A DNA stretch of 64,000 bases from NCBI GenBank assembly GCA_028703495.1, contig JAQVMT010000007.1:1-64000 (forward strand). Direction: 5' to 3'. Source of the DNA: Clostridia bacterium (GTDB lineage: Bacteria; Bacillota; Clostridia; Christensenellales; CAG-314). Position 1 is the first letter of the stretch, and every line of letters starts with the position of its first letter. A program made the position numbers and the translations under genes. The notes under the pieces were generated by a model. It made no database searches, was not told the origin of the DNA, and worked only from the letters and a program-made list of their open reading frames with translations. Below, piece by piece: positions 28,775 to 38,191 of the stretch.

Positions 28775-30721
28775 TCAATCTATACTGTCGTCGGGCTTAA
28801 GCATACGGATTGAGATGGAGATATCCTGACCGTTGTACTGGCAATTATACGAGTCCTCGAGAAGGAAATTATCCGGTGTTGAATTAAGCGGTCTTAAGCG
28901 GTGATTGAAGGTATATGCGCTCAAAATCGTACTTGTAATTATCATCGGATGTGACTTAACGGCTTCGGCTTTTGCGCATCCCGCCCGATATATTCTAAGA
29001 AATTTCGCAATTGCGTTTTCAAGCTGGTCGAAGCTATTATTTTCTTGCATTTCCTCCTGATTGTTGAGAGCGTGCTCAGACGTCAGGGCATGGCTCACTA
29101 TGTTTCTAAGGTTTCCTATCTCGTAATAGGCGAAGAACATCTCATACAGCATATCGGTGTCGTCAATCGAGCTATAGGCATTACAAAGTTCCGAATATTC
29201 TCCGTGTAGCTGAGCAACACGTGCTTTTGCGAAATCACGTGAGATATTCTCCTTCGACTGTCGATTATTGATCACGTTCCTACCGTACGATTTAATGAAG
29301 TAATGATCGGGATCATTAAATGCGTATCTACACCTCGGTATTTCGTTCCAGTAATTGATGTTCCAATTCTCAAGCGCGAGGTCAATGTCATGCTTGTCCT
29401 TTGCGTAGTAATATATTCCTCTGCTAACCATATCCGCAGGAACAAGCGATTCTATCATTGTGAGTGCCTGTTGGTAGAAGTGCTTCCTTAACGCCCAACC
29501 AATAAGCTCGGGAATACTCATATTCTCGCTTTCAAGTAAAGCCCCGTAATCCTTCTGTATGCCCTTTTTGAGAATCACGAAAAGAGCGGAGTCATTGTCG
29601 CCGAGTTTCATCGGGTCGAAATTATTGAATATCCTTTTTAGTGCCTGTATTCCGTATGTTAGGTCATTTGTATTGCACAGAGATACGCCTGTATCGACAT
29701 ATTTCATCGCATTCAGTAAGTTTAGCACCGACTTATCCTTGATATCATGTGAACGGCAATATTCGTCAAGCATCTCGACCTTTCCGTAATTCACAAACGC
29801 CTGCATTCCGGCAAGTAAAATCTCTACGTCATAACGGCGGATCTCGTCATCTATTGAATGAAGGAAGCCTTCCTCAACCGTCCGTGTATGTATCACGGTC
29901 TTTATTCCGAAGCGGACGTCTGCACTGTTTACCATCGAAAGCATTGACCACATCATATAGCTGTCGGCTTTATCCATTCCCCTTAGATCGATATGTATAT
30001 TCACTTCGCTTTTGCCGTTATCGGTAAGCGAGTCTACAATATTTACCATGTCATCCACGGCAAAATAACCCTTCGCATCCTTCTCTATCGAAACAAATCT
30101 GATTGTGACATCGCTGTTCCCCTTGAGCGGTCGCATTTTAAGTGCGGAATCCATGTTCATATACATCATATGCTTAAGCCAGCGGACTTCGCGGTTGTCA
30201 GAAAGCTTTGCGGCAACTGATTTGAACTTGTTATATGCGATCGGATTCGTTGAAGCTTCGTAAAAAAAACCGTCGCGACCTCTCATAAGCTCGCGTCTCA
30301 TCATGTTTCCGAGCATCTCGCGTTTCTCTTTAGAAGCATAAAAAATAATATCGTTGGCTTCGATGTCGAGTTTGTTCAGGTACTGTGACAGTCGGTAACA
30401 CAGGAAGTCGTATTCCGTGGAATCCTTAATATCCGTGCAGGTATTAAGATTGAAGTCTCCGAGATATCGATCTGCGTCGTTGTGCAGTCCTGCCGCTTCC
30501 GACGGACCCAATACAACAATTTCGTCTATCAGGTGTTCGGAAAGGATATACTTTGCTCCTGCTTCCGAGCTTGAAATTCCCGTGCAGAAGCTAACCTCGT
30601 CACGGTTGCTATTGCAACAGTAATACTCGGTGTTCAAATGATCTTTGGTATATCCGAGCGTTGTTATGAGTATATTGCGTTCCCTGTTTAAAGAGCTAAG
30701 TTTTCTGCAATCTTCACTCAC
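28775..30721 (-). CDS. Orphan CARF-HEPN protein (Csx1/Csm6/TM1812-like ribonuclease)
   Basis: A 648-residue protein with CARF-like features. Strand one reads NILITTLGYTKDHL (residues 16-29); a second conserved strand/loop reads VNIHIDLRGMDKADSYMMWSM (240-260). The segment IRRYDVEILLAGMQAFVNYGKVE (about 294-316) matches the linker of TM1812/Csx1 proteins. Near the C-terminus, NLRNIVSHA supplies an Rx4H HEPN RNase motif (R539, H544). In type III CRISPR systems such proteins bind cyclic oligoadenylate through CARF and degrade RNA through HEPN. I found no cas gene or CRISPR array in the window. The GTG start overlaps the end of the upstream MATE gene by eight bases, and AGGAGG lies eight bases before it inside that gene. 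Domain calls are by eye. Confidence 0.72.
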   Translation of the reverse strand: MSEDCRKLSSLNRERNILITTLGYTKDHLNTEYYCCNSNRDEVSFCTGISSSEAGAKYILSEHLIDEIVVLGPSEAAGLHNDADRYLGDFNLNTCTDIKDSTEYDFLCYRLSQYLNKLDIEANDIIFYASKEKREMLGNMMRRELMRGRDGFFYEASTNPIAYNKFKSVAAKLSDNREVRWLKHMMYMNMDSALKMRPLKGNSDVTIRFVSIEKDAKGYFAVDDMVNIVDSLTDNGKSEVNIHIDLRGMDKADSYMMWSMLSMVNSADVRFGIKTVIHTRTVEEGFLHSIDDEIRRYDVEILLAGMQAFVNYGKVEMLDEYCRSHDIKDKSVLNLLNAMKYVDTGVSLCNTNDLTYGIQALKRIFNNFDPMKLGDNDSALFVILKKGIQKDYGALLESENMSIPELIGWALRKHFYQQALTMIESLVPADMVSRGIYYYAKDKHDIDLALENWNINYWNEIPRCRYAFNDPDHYFIKSYGRNVINNRQSKENISRDFAKARVAQLHGEYSELCNAYSSIDDTDMLYEMFFAYYEIGNLRNIVSHALTSEHALNNQEEMQENNSFDQLENAIAKFLRIYRAGCAKAEAVKSHPMIITSTILSAYTFNHRLRPLNSTPDNFLLEDSYNCQYNGQDISISIRMLKPDDSID

Positions 30722-32051
30722 TTACTAATCCTCCTACTATTTTTTTCTTATACCTTATGTGAAGCATAAGCATCTTGACTATCTGCGAAACAAACATACC
30801 GCACCATATGCCCCATACTCCTGCGTTAAAAACATATACGGCAACAAAATTCACAAGCGTGTTTACCAGCGTCACCGAGATTATCGATGCAATCATCGTG
30901 TAGCGTACATCCCCGACTCCTTGAAAAATTCCCGAATATATTATCTGTGCCGTTTGAATCGGAGAAATAAGTCCGATAATAATACAAGAGATCGCACCCA
31001 TGGTGATAAAAGTATCATTGTCACCGAAAAAGCTGTAATAGGGTTTACCGAGTACTATAAACGCCGCCGAAAGTACAATCGATGCAATCGCTCCGAACTT
31101 TAATATCTGTTTCGAGTATGACTTAATCTCCTCTGTATTTCCCGCTCCGAAGCTCTTTCCAACCAGTGCAACCGCCGCAGTTTGCATTCCGCTTCCGAGC
31201 GCAAAGTTGACATTAAGCAGATGCATTCCGATAGAGTACACCGACATCGAGAGCGAGCCTGTTCGTGCGGCTATCATGCCTGAAATAAGGAAGCCGACTC
31301 TTGTAAGGAGATTTTCCAAGACGATTTTGCGCAGCATCTCCCACATTTCTAACACGCACCGCATTGTAAGCTTAAGCTTTTGCTTTATGTAGTAGAAGAT
31401 ACTTATATAGAATGACTTTTTGATAATAAATACAAAGCAGATGAACATAGCTACTATCGTTCCGCCAACAGTTGCGAGTGCTGCGCCCTTTATTCCTAGA
31501 GCAGGAGCACCCCAATGTCCTTCGATTAACATATAATTTAGCACAATATTAACTGCACAGGAGGCAATGTTTGATACAAGCGTAAGCTTTGTGTATCCGC
31601 AACCGCGTAATGAGGCGTTTATTACCATAAATATGACATTGAACAGTATTCCGCCCGCGACTATTCTGAAATAGGCCACCGAATCTGCCATGGTATCAGG
31701 CTGGTTGCTACAGATTTTCATTATCGGTTCAGCAAAAACTATGCATAAACCACCGATGATAAGTCCAAGGATAAACACGCCGACAAGGGCGGTTGCAAGT
31801 ATACGGTTGGCGCCATCTCTGTCGCCCTTTCCGAAATATCTTGCGGTGAGAGACGACACGGTTGTGTTGATTGCGAAAAAAATACAGAGAATGAACAGCC
31901 TTGGCTGATTTGTTACCGATACTGCCGAAATCGCGGCGATACCAAGCGAAGACACCATCTTGGAATCAATCATCGATGTCATGGTTGTCAAAAGCGATTC
32001 CAACACGGCAGGAATCGATATTCTCAGTATTTCTTTGCGACGAGGCGTCAT
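30714..32051 (-). CDS. MATE family multidrug/metabolite transporter (operon with CARF-HEPN)
   Basis: A 445-residue polytopic membrane protein with two similar six-helix halves, as in MATE (NorM/DinF) antiporters. It begins RRKEILRISIPAVLESLLTTMTSMIDSKMVSSLG and carries the family GxxxAxxGT-like segment GIKGAALATVGGTIV. AAGGAGA precedes ATG. A near-consensus promoter lies just upstream. Its 3' end overlaps the CARF-HEPN start, so both should be produced from one mRNA with coupled translation. The substrate is unknown. MATE proteins are common, so an ordinary drug exporter remains possible. Confidence 0.9.
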   Translation of the reverse strand: MTPRRKEILRISIPAVLESLLTTMTSMIDSKMVSSLGIAAISAVSVTNQPRLFILCIFFAINTTVSSLTARYFGKGDRDGANRILATALVGVFILGLIIGGLCIVFAEPIMKICSNQPDTMADSVAYFRIVAGGILFNVIFMVINASLRGCGYTKLTLVSNIASCAVNIVLNYMLIEGHWGAPALGIKGAALATVGGTIVAMFICFVFIIKKSFYISIFYYIKQKLKLTMRCVLEMWEMLRKIVLENLLTRVGFLISGMIAARTGSLSMSVYSIGMHLLNVNFALGSGMQTAAVALVGKSFGAGNTEEIKSYSKQILKFGAIASIVLSAAFIVLGKPYYSFFGDNDTFITMGAISCIIIGLISPIQTAQIIYSGIFQGVGDVRYTMIASIISVTLVNTLVNFVAVYVFNAGVWGIWCGMFVSQIVKMLMLHIRYKKKIVGGLVSE

Positions 32052-32091
32052 TCCCTCTCCTTGTTATGCTTATCTCATGTACTATTCTCGC

Positions 32092-32120
32092 ATTATACCA
32101 TATCAATATACCATTGTAAA
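32092..32120 (-). promoter_or_regulatory. Promoter of the MATE-CARF-HEPN operon
   Basis: Read on the minus strand: TTTACA (32120-32115), 17-base spacer and TATAAT (32097-32092) preceded by TGG, an extended -10. It ends about 40 bases before the MATE start, so this operon has its own promoter and need not depend on the germination genes upstream. Confidence 0.75.
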
Positions 32121-32329
32121 AAGTTTTTAGCGAAAGTACGATTCTGCATTTTCGTCAGGAGGAGCCGCGATGAAATAAGACGGTGTTGTTTGTGCATATC
32201 AAAAGTCACGGGATTGGCAGCAGTGTGTTTTATAAACATACATAACGCTGTTGTTTTATTACACTGGTGAAAGGTCGCGTCTAATTGCCTTTACGGCAGT
32301 TTTGATTAAAATTGCATAATTACTATGCA

Positions 32330-33565
32330 CTAGTCAAAAGTTACGTCACAAAACACATAATACTCTATATCCTTAACCCAATAGGGATTAACGGTGGTAA
32401 ATGCCTGCCAATTAAGGCCTATTTTCTTATGGAACACGCCGTATAGGTCGAGGAAGTCGCAATTATATCTTTTTTCCGCTTCTATCGCTTCATAAACTAT
32501 GGAGCGGATATGGTTTTGAAGCTCGATTGATTTATCGCTTCTGACGTTGACTTTATCCCTGTCGGTTAAGTCTATCGGAGTACCGATATCGTCGGTTTTA
32601 AGGCGTTGTACCTTCATACTAATGGAGATATCCATATAGGGTTTTGCCTGCGTATTATTGCAACACGCAGAAGCAACCGCGGAAAAATCATTTGATTTGA
32701 CGCCGTTTTCAATGAAATAAGGTTGCATATCCACCGAGCATTCTATGGAACCTACTCCGGATATACTAGGAAAATTCTCGCTTTTGAGGGTTTCGTTTAT
32801 AGTAAAGCTATGAAATACATTTTTTTCGATAAGTATTACCGAAGCGTCTGTTTCCTCCTTTTCTAAGGTTGCAACATATTTCCCATTATCGAAAACCAAT
32901 ATTTCGCTGTAATCGAAAATTCCGCCGACCTGATCGGATTGAGAGGAATTTTTGGACTGATCGCCTTTTTCCTCTTTAAACTTGATGTATGGCAAAATAG
33001 AAGCTCCGGTCGGGCTTGCCTGTGCCTTTGTGAACTGCAGAAGGCTTACGGAGATTTTGCCTGTGCTTTTGTGTTGAGTGAGCAAAGTGTTTTGCAAAGC
33101 CGAGCTTATGCTCGAATCGAAAGGGACTTGTGCTTTAAGAAAATCCGCCGCCTTTCCCTTGCAGGCGGCAATGACGGTAACATCGTTAAATGCATCGGAG
33201 TGCGAAAAGTATGACAAAATCGATCGAACGTTATGCTCCTTGACGGTTTGTTCGCCCAATACGATGGTACTGCACTGTCCCAGCGAAGGTGTGTGCCCCG
33301 ATTCATTGTAAACCTGTCGAACGGCAAGCCCTAAGGTCTCGCCCACGCAGGTGATAACCTTGCTTCCGAGTCCGGTTTGCGAATCCGAACTCGATGCGTA
33401 AGTTGCGGATTCAACGGTAAGAGAGTATCCCTCCTCAACGGCGTCGATACCTACTCCCAAAATTATCATTCTGTTGGATAGTGGAACATTCTTGTATTGC
33501 ATTCCCAAGAATATCAAAAAGAAAATTCCTAAAAGCACAAATGCTATTTTCTTGAAAGCGAACAT
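32330..33565 (-). CDS. Spore germination protein, Ger(x)C family, without lipobox
   Basis: C subunit of a GerA-type nutrient germinant receptor. The N-terminus has a hydrophobic anchor (FVLLGIFFLIFLG), then NRMIILGVGIDAVEEGYSLTVE, corresponding to the first conserved domain. The C-terminal domain has the Ger(x)C pattern YNCDFLDLYGVFHKKIGLNW and ends YYVFCDVTFD. Family members are usually lipoproteins, but no cysteine occurs in the first 60 residues, so this one appears anchored by a transmembrane helix. It is third in the gerA-gerB-gerC order, 183 bases after gerB. Confidence 0.87.
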   Translation of the reverse strand: MFAFKKIAFVLLGIFFLIFLGMQYKNVPLSNRMIILGVGIDAVEEGYSLTVESATYASSSDSQTGLGSKVITCVGETLGLAVRQVYNESGHTPSLGQCSTIVLGEQTVKEHNVRSILSYFSHSDAFNDVTVIAACKGKAADFLKAQVPFDSSISSALQNTLLTQHKSTGKISVSLLQFTKAQASPTGASILPYIKFKEEKGDQSKNSSQSDQVGGIFDYSEILVFDNGKYVATLEKEETDASVILIEKNVFHSFTINETLKSENFPSISGVGSIECSVDMQPYFIENGVKSNDFSAVASACCNNTQAKPYMDISISMKVQRLKTDDIGTPIDLTDRDKVNVRSDKSIELQNHIRSIVYEAIEAEKRYNCDFLDLYGVFHKKIGLNWQAFTTVNPYWVKDIEYYVFCDVTFD

Positions 33566-33748
33566 ATATACTCCTAAATAGCGTTAGATTTGAGTATTTT
33601 GGCTAGCAGTCCCAAAGACTAATTACCAAAAGGCTACCGACGAAATTACTCAAAAGCGGTAAAAAAGCTTAGATTTTGCATTCCGTTGTCATTGTAAAGG
33701 TCAAGCCGATTATTGCTCGTCCCTAAGGTGTTATTACAAGCGAACTAA

Positions 33749-34987
33749 TTAGGGCTCGGAAAGGTTTTCGGCGGTGCAATCGGCTTTACAGACGACGGTA
33801 TCAGAGAGCTTGACCGTTGAAACGGATATGTCGTATGTGTTTCCGAAAAGAGGATAACTGCAGAGAAGCTTTTTTGGTATTCTACGATACCTTCGAGTGG
33901 CTAAAAAGCTAAGCAAAGGAAGACAAAGAGGCAGCAGTATCGTAAAAATATATATAATGTACTTGCCGAAGCCAACGACCAAATAATGGTTAACGGCTTG
34001 TTGAAAGGGCATAATAATGGGAATTACCAACGACAAAGCCGCAATAACCAGCCCCATATAGTTCACTCGATTTTTCCCCTTGACGTTTAGGAAAGTAGCA
34101 AGGCTGGAGGAAGAGCAATAAAGCGTGACGGTGATCTTAATAAACACGCTGAAAAGCCAAAGCACGAGTGCAATCCATTCGATTCTCCCCTTGGAGGTGT
34201 CTGTAATAACGAATTGGCTGATTTTGGCAAAGGCGATATCCTGCATCCAAGATATATTTCCGAAAATACCCGTAAACGATACAACGAGGGCGGTTGTTAG
34301 TATAGCGCAAGAGCCGAACGAAACCAAAGGCGATAGAAAGAGCCTTTTTTTAACCTGAATTCTGTCGAGGAGCAAAGCTAAGAAAAGATAATCCGAAAAC
34401 CAAAAGCCGTTGCACAGGCTTGAGTAGGCTACCGGGCGAAAGCCATATTCCAACACAGGGAGTAGATTTAAGGTCTCAACCTCTGGGAAGCTTAAGGCTA
34501 CTAGCAAAATTGCCGCAAGCGCAATCGGTACGAACAACAGCTCCGTCATTCGGGCAATATTGCGGAAGCCCTTATTAATCGAATAGAAGGCAAACGCAAA
34601 AATAGGGACGGTGTATGCGATCCAGTTTGTGGAGATGGTAAGCACCGAACTAAACAACTCAAGGCTTTGAGAGAGTTGACATAGTAACCGTGTCAAAAAG
34701 AACACGAAGGAGATGAAAAAAATGATCTTTGAGCCAACCTTTCCGACCGTTAGCGTGAGTATTCTATTCAATGAGAGCGAGCTTTTATTGAGCTTGATTG
34801 CCCAAAGAGTAAACGATAGCAAGATGAAGTCCACTGCAAACAGCAAAAGACAGGACAGCCAGGCATCTCTTTGTGCGAAGGCAGAAAGATAAGCGGGAAG
34901 TGTCATGAACTTTCCGCCCATTGTTACGATGAAAATAAGCAATGCAAATTGCGTTGTCTTTATAGATTGATTCATAATATTACTCAC
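33749..34987 (-). CDS. Spore germination permease, GerAB/GerKB family
   Basis: B subunit of the germinant receptor, an APC-superfamily-like membrane protein in the inner spore membrane thought to bind the nutrient. About ten hydrophobic segments are visible in 412 residues, beginning IKTTQFALLIFIVTMGGKFMTLPAYL. The C-terminal 50 residues are hydrophilic and unusually long. It lies 115 bases after the gerA-like gene and upstream of the gerC-like gene. Confidence 0.88.
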   Translation of the reverse strand: MSNIMNQSIKTTQFALLIFIVTMGGKFMTLPAYLSAFAQRDAWLSCLLLFAVDFILLSFTLWAIKLNKSSLSLNRILTLTVGKVGSKIIFFISFVFFLTRLLCQLSQSLELFSSVLTISTNWIAYTVPIFAFAFYSINKGFRNIARMTELLFVPIALAAILLVALSFPEVETLNLLPVLEYGFRPVAYSSLCNGFWFSDYLFLALLLDRIQVKKRLFLSPLVSFGSCAILTTALVVSFTGIFGNISWMQDIAFAKISQFVITDTSKGRIEWIALVLWLFSVFIKITVTLYCSSSSLATFLNVKGKNRVNYMGLVIAALSLVIPIIMPFQQAVNHYLVVGFGKYIIYIFTILLPLCLPLLSFLATRRYRRIPKKLLCSYPLFGNTYDISVSTVKLSDTVVCKADCTAENLSEP

Positions 34988-35102
34988 TCGTAGGGGTATA
35001 TCGATTCATTTGGAATCCAAAAATTACGTTGTTGGTACAGCAGATTATACTCATTTCAAAGTAGAATGCCGTCGAACGCCAAGCGGCGGTTTTAACGAGA
35101 TA

Positions 35103-36584
35103 TTACTTTTTCCTCGTGACATTTTTCAGCTGTAGGCAATAGGGGCGTTTGTTCATTTGCGATAGAGGTTTTTTGATGACTGCATCCTGTCTGTCATGTG
35201 GAATCGAAGGAGCAAACGGTGCGAAGTAGGGAGTATTGAAGCTTTGCAGGCTGATTAAATAGCTTAGAATAAACAGCGTAAGGATCATTATGCCGAACAA
35301 GCCGGCAATACCTCCGATAATGGTAACAAGCAGACGGAGAAGGGTGAAAAGCACGGTATTATCGGGCATAGCGTACAGCCCGATACCGCTCATCGCACCG
35401 ATAACGACGGCAGGTGCGCCCAAAAGGCCTGCCTTGACTGCTGCATCGCCCAAAACTACCGCACCGACGACCGAGAGCGAAAGCCCCGCAAATCGAGGCA
35501 TACGCGTGTTGGACTCTCTGAGCAGGTCGAAAAGCAGCAATACCAAAATCATCTCCGCCAAGGGTGCCAAGGATATATTTTTGGTGGAGTTTATTATCGT
35601 TATCAGAAACTTAAGCGGTATAATCTGATAATTATAGAGCTGCAGGGAAACGTAAATTCCGGGAATGATTATCGAGCTTACTACCGAAATGAGTCGAATT
35701 ATTCTCAAAAAGGAGCCTATTTCGGGCGCATCGTAGTAATCGTCGGGAGCTTGTAAATCCTCTATGAATAGGTAAGGTACGGTCAATACTATTGGACTGC
35801 CGTCAACAATTACGGCGACTCTGCCTTCGAGAAGCTTTGACGTGACAATATCGGGTTTTTCGCAGCTTCCTACCATTTTAAAGAGGGTATTTTTGCGATT
35901 ATCAAGGAATTTTGCGACGTAACTGCTGTCCAAGATACCATCCATGTCGATCGAATTAATTATTTTTACCACTTCGTTGACGACTTTTTGTTTTGCAATA
36001 TCCTTAAGATAGCAAACGCAAACTGTCGTTTTGGTATGTCTTCCGACCTCGAGCAGTTTGATAGTAAATGCATCGGTCCGCAGTCTTTTGCGAATAAGAG
36101 ATAGATTGATTTTGAAGCTCTCCACGAAGCCTTCTCGCGGACCTTTGATAACGCTGCTTGTGGGGGGTTCGACAACGGCGCGTGTTTGGATTTTCTGTGT
36201 ATCTACGACGACGGCGGTAATGGCACGGACAGGCATAGTTTTCTTGCTGTAATACCTAACGGAGGAATAGGGCTTCGTAGCTTTGTTTTTGCCGTCCAAA
36301 AATACGACTGTATAGCCCGTAAGGTACTTGAGTTTTATTTCGTCGATATTGTGAAGAAGCTCACATGTTGCGCCTGCAACCGTCGTTTCCATAAGCTCGT
36401 CATAATTCTTCGGCATATTTTTCGCCGAAATCAAATTATCGGTAATAAACTCCGAAAGAGCATCGGCATCGGTAAGGCTGTCCATAAAGAATAAATGGAT
36501 ATATTCGCCCTTGATGTCAATGGTTCGATGCTTAAGCTCCATATCATAACTCATTATCGCTTCAAAAAATTCGTAATCCTTCAT
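35103..36584 (-). CDS. Spore germination receptor subunit, GerAA/GerKA family
   Basis: A subunit of the nutrient germinant receptor. The soluble N-terminal domain contains the hallmark VEPPTSSVIKGPREGFVES, followed by LEGRVAVIVDGSPIVLTVPY and a membrane domain of four to six helices including LAPLAEMILVLLLFDLLRES. ATG 36584 (MKDYEFF) is chosen; a TTG nine codons upstream is the alternative, and neither has a strong Shine-Dalgarno. In Bacillus these operons are transcribed in the forespore by sigma-G; I did not identify that promoter here. Confidence 0.93.
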   Translation of the reverse strand: MKDYEFFEAIMSYDMELKHRTIDIKGEYIHLFFMDSLTDADALSEFITDNLISAKNMPKNYDELMETTVAGATCELLHNIDEIKLKYLTGYTVVFLDGKNKATKPYSSVRYYSKKTMPVRAITAVVVDTQKIQTRAVVEPPTSSVIKGPREGFVESFKINLSLIRKRLRTDAFTIKLLEVGRHTKTTVCVCYLKDIAKQKVVNEVVKIINSIDMDGILDSSYVAKFLDNRKNTLFKMVGSCEKPDIVTSKLLEGRVAVIVDGSPIVLTVPYLFIEDLQAPDDYYDAPEIGSFLRIIRLISVVSSIIIPGIYVSLQLYNYQIIPLKFLITIINSTKNISLAPLAEMILVLLLFDLLRESNTRMPRFAGLSLSVVGAVVLGDAAVKAGLLGAPAVVIGAMSGIGLYAMPDNTVLFTLLRLLVTIIGGIAGLFGIMILTLFILSYLISLQSFNTPYFAPFAPSIPHDRQDAVIKKPLSQMNKRPYCLQLKNVTRKK

Positions 36585-36629
36585 AGCCGTAGTATTAGTA
36601 TTTATTTGCAAAAAATACCGATATTTGAC

Positions 36630-36824
36630 CTAGTCAATCTCGGCATATTTCATTAATTCATTTTTGCAGCAAACGGCATACAAATTGGATGGATTTTCTT
36701 TAACGAGGTAGGTCAATTTACGAGTTTTGTTTGTAGTAGAAGGCGTGTTCAGACTAGCGTTAAAACGCCATCCTTCGGCTGATTCGTCTAACCGCGTTGT
36801 TCGTCGGTTAATTATTGAAGGCAT
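36630..36824 (-). CDS. Small hypothetical protein upstream of gerA
   Basis: A 64-codon frame beginning MPSIINRRTTRLDESAEG and ending NELMKYAEID. It has a good ribosome binding site (GGAGGG, three bases before ATG) and lies close upstream of the gerA-like gene on the same strand. I do not recognise the protein. It is basic, without membrane segments or a signal peptide, and contains the CC pair YAVCCKN. It could be a genuine small gene or part of a repeated intergenic element. Confidence 0.3.
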   Translation of the reverse strand: MPSIINRRTTRLDESAEGWRFNASLNTPSTTNKTRKLTYLVKENPSNLYAVCCKNELMKYAEID

Positions 36825-37037
36825 TCGCCCTCCTCGCGCCTTATTATCCGAAAAGCATCTCAAAACCTGACGATTTCAAATGGTGTGAACACGATCAAAC
36901 AAAGGACGAAAAAAGCTAAGGGTCAAGCCAGCAAGGCTTTGTCCTCGTATGTGACGTATAGACAGAAAAAAGTTAAAAGCCTTGACTTACACACCTTGGA
37001 TAAATAAACAGGAGAAAAGAGTCTATTTTGGATTATT

Positions 37038-37664
37038 ATGACATATCATATAAATATGAAAGTGCCGTATTTGTTTAGAAACAGTTATTTTATATTGCAA
37101 TCGGGACTGCGCAGGAATCGCAAAAGCTGCTTTTTGATTTGCGCGTTTGCCCTTATCGGAATGATATTGGGCGCAATTTTTAGTAAAAAGCTTTGCGCCA
37201 TCGAATGGTTTACATACAAAAACGCCGAATGGTTTTGCATGGTTATGGCGACAGACGGCGCGGTGAAGCTGATACTGCGACTTTTCTGGTCGGGCTTGAA
37301 AGCACTATTGATTATCTGCGTGGCGGGTTGCGTCAAGCAGCTTTTCTTTGTTTACTATCTAACCGTTTTGTTACGATTTATGTCGATGTGTGTGGCGTTG
37401 GCTGTTCTTATTGCCGAGCTTGGCGTGGTCGGCGTGCTTTATCTAACGGTTTTCATAGTTTTTCAGCTTCTTTGGTTGGCACTTGTCATCGTCTTGTATG
37501 TATTGCAAAACGAAACGCACCTATGTGTTGGCAGAATCAGTCGTGAGCTTTTGATGATGAATTTTAAATACCTCATTGCAATAGCCATCTTGCTTGTGGC
37601 TGTATCGCTTGTATGCGGCGTGCTGATAATTGTAATCGTGTCTCCTCTGGCTTGCTTTGTATAG
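37038..37664 (+). CDS. Hypothetical multipass membrane protein (SpoIIM-like topology)
   Basis: A 208-residue, very hydrophobic protein with about five transmembrane segments, the first in FLICAFALIGMILGAIF. The size, the first helix with its LGAIF ending, and the last helix ending in SPL recall the stage II sporulation protein M family, and a dacF-like gene follows 528 bases later, which is also seen near spoIIM in some clostridia. No diagnostic motif confirms this. No clear Shine-Dalgarno precedes ATG 37038; ATG 37056 is an alternative. Confidence 0.5.
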   Translation: MTYHINMKVPYLFRNSYFILQSGLRRNRKSCFLICAFALIGMILGAIFSKKLCAIEWFTYKNAEWFCMVMATDGAVKLILRLFWSGLKALLIICVAGCVKQLFFVYYLTVLLRFMSMCVALAVLIAELGVVGVLYLTVFIVFQLLWLALVIVLYVLQNETHLCVGRISRELLMMNFKYLIAIAILLVAVSLVCGVLIIVIVSPLACFV

Positions 37665-37745
37665 CTTAAACCGATAAGCCTTGCGGGCATATGCTATCTT
37701 GTTTTCTTGACTACTTGCTTTATACAACTTAAGCCGATTAAGCGT
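37656..37745 (+). repeat. Two diverged copies of a ~64-bp sequence after the membrane protein gene
   Basis: CTTTGTATAGCTTAAACCGATAAG near 37653 recurs as CTTTATACAACTTAAGCCGATTAAG near 37717. The first copy overlaps the stop codon of the membrane protein gene. Confidence 0.55.
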
Positions 37746-37933
37746 TCTCATGTATTTGTAAGCATGGTTTTTTGCTCATTCCTTGTTATCTTTTTCTTTG
37801 TCGATTGTACGTTTTCGGGCTTTGTGATTATTGCTTCCGCTCAATCTTGCTTTCATATTGCAAGGGCGAATTAATGGCGGTTGTTACTAAACAAAGCATA
37901 TGCTTTTATTCGAGTAATCCTTTACCACTATCT

Positions 37934-38040
37934 CACCCGACCTTGAAGCAACTGCTATACTATTATCTCTTAACCTGACCTTCAAGCAACAGCGATACTA
38001 TTATCTCTTGACCCGACCTTGAAGCAACAGCGGTGCGCCA
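37934..38040 (+). repeat. 38-bp tandem repeat upstream of the dacF-like gene
   Basis: Three copies start at 37936, 37974 and 38012 (CCYGACCTTSAAGCAAC, then GCTATACTATTATCTCTT-like sequence), with an exact period of 38 bases. Function unknown. The remaining part of the 37665-38191 gap shows nothing else I can support. Confidence 0.85.
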
Positions 38041-38191
38041 CATAATTTACGCACTGCCGCCGAGGAATAGAAACCCCCGTTATGCTCATTCTAATAACCT
38101 AAGGAACCACACGTCAACCGATACCGCGAATCGAAGCCGGTTGGCGGCTGTTCCCGATTTGTGTTATCGAAATACACGGAGGGTATATTAA

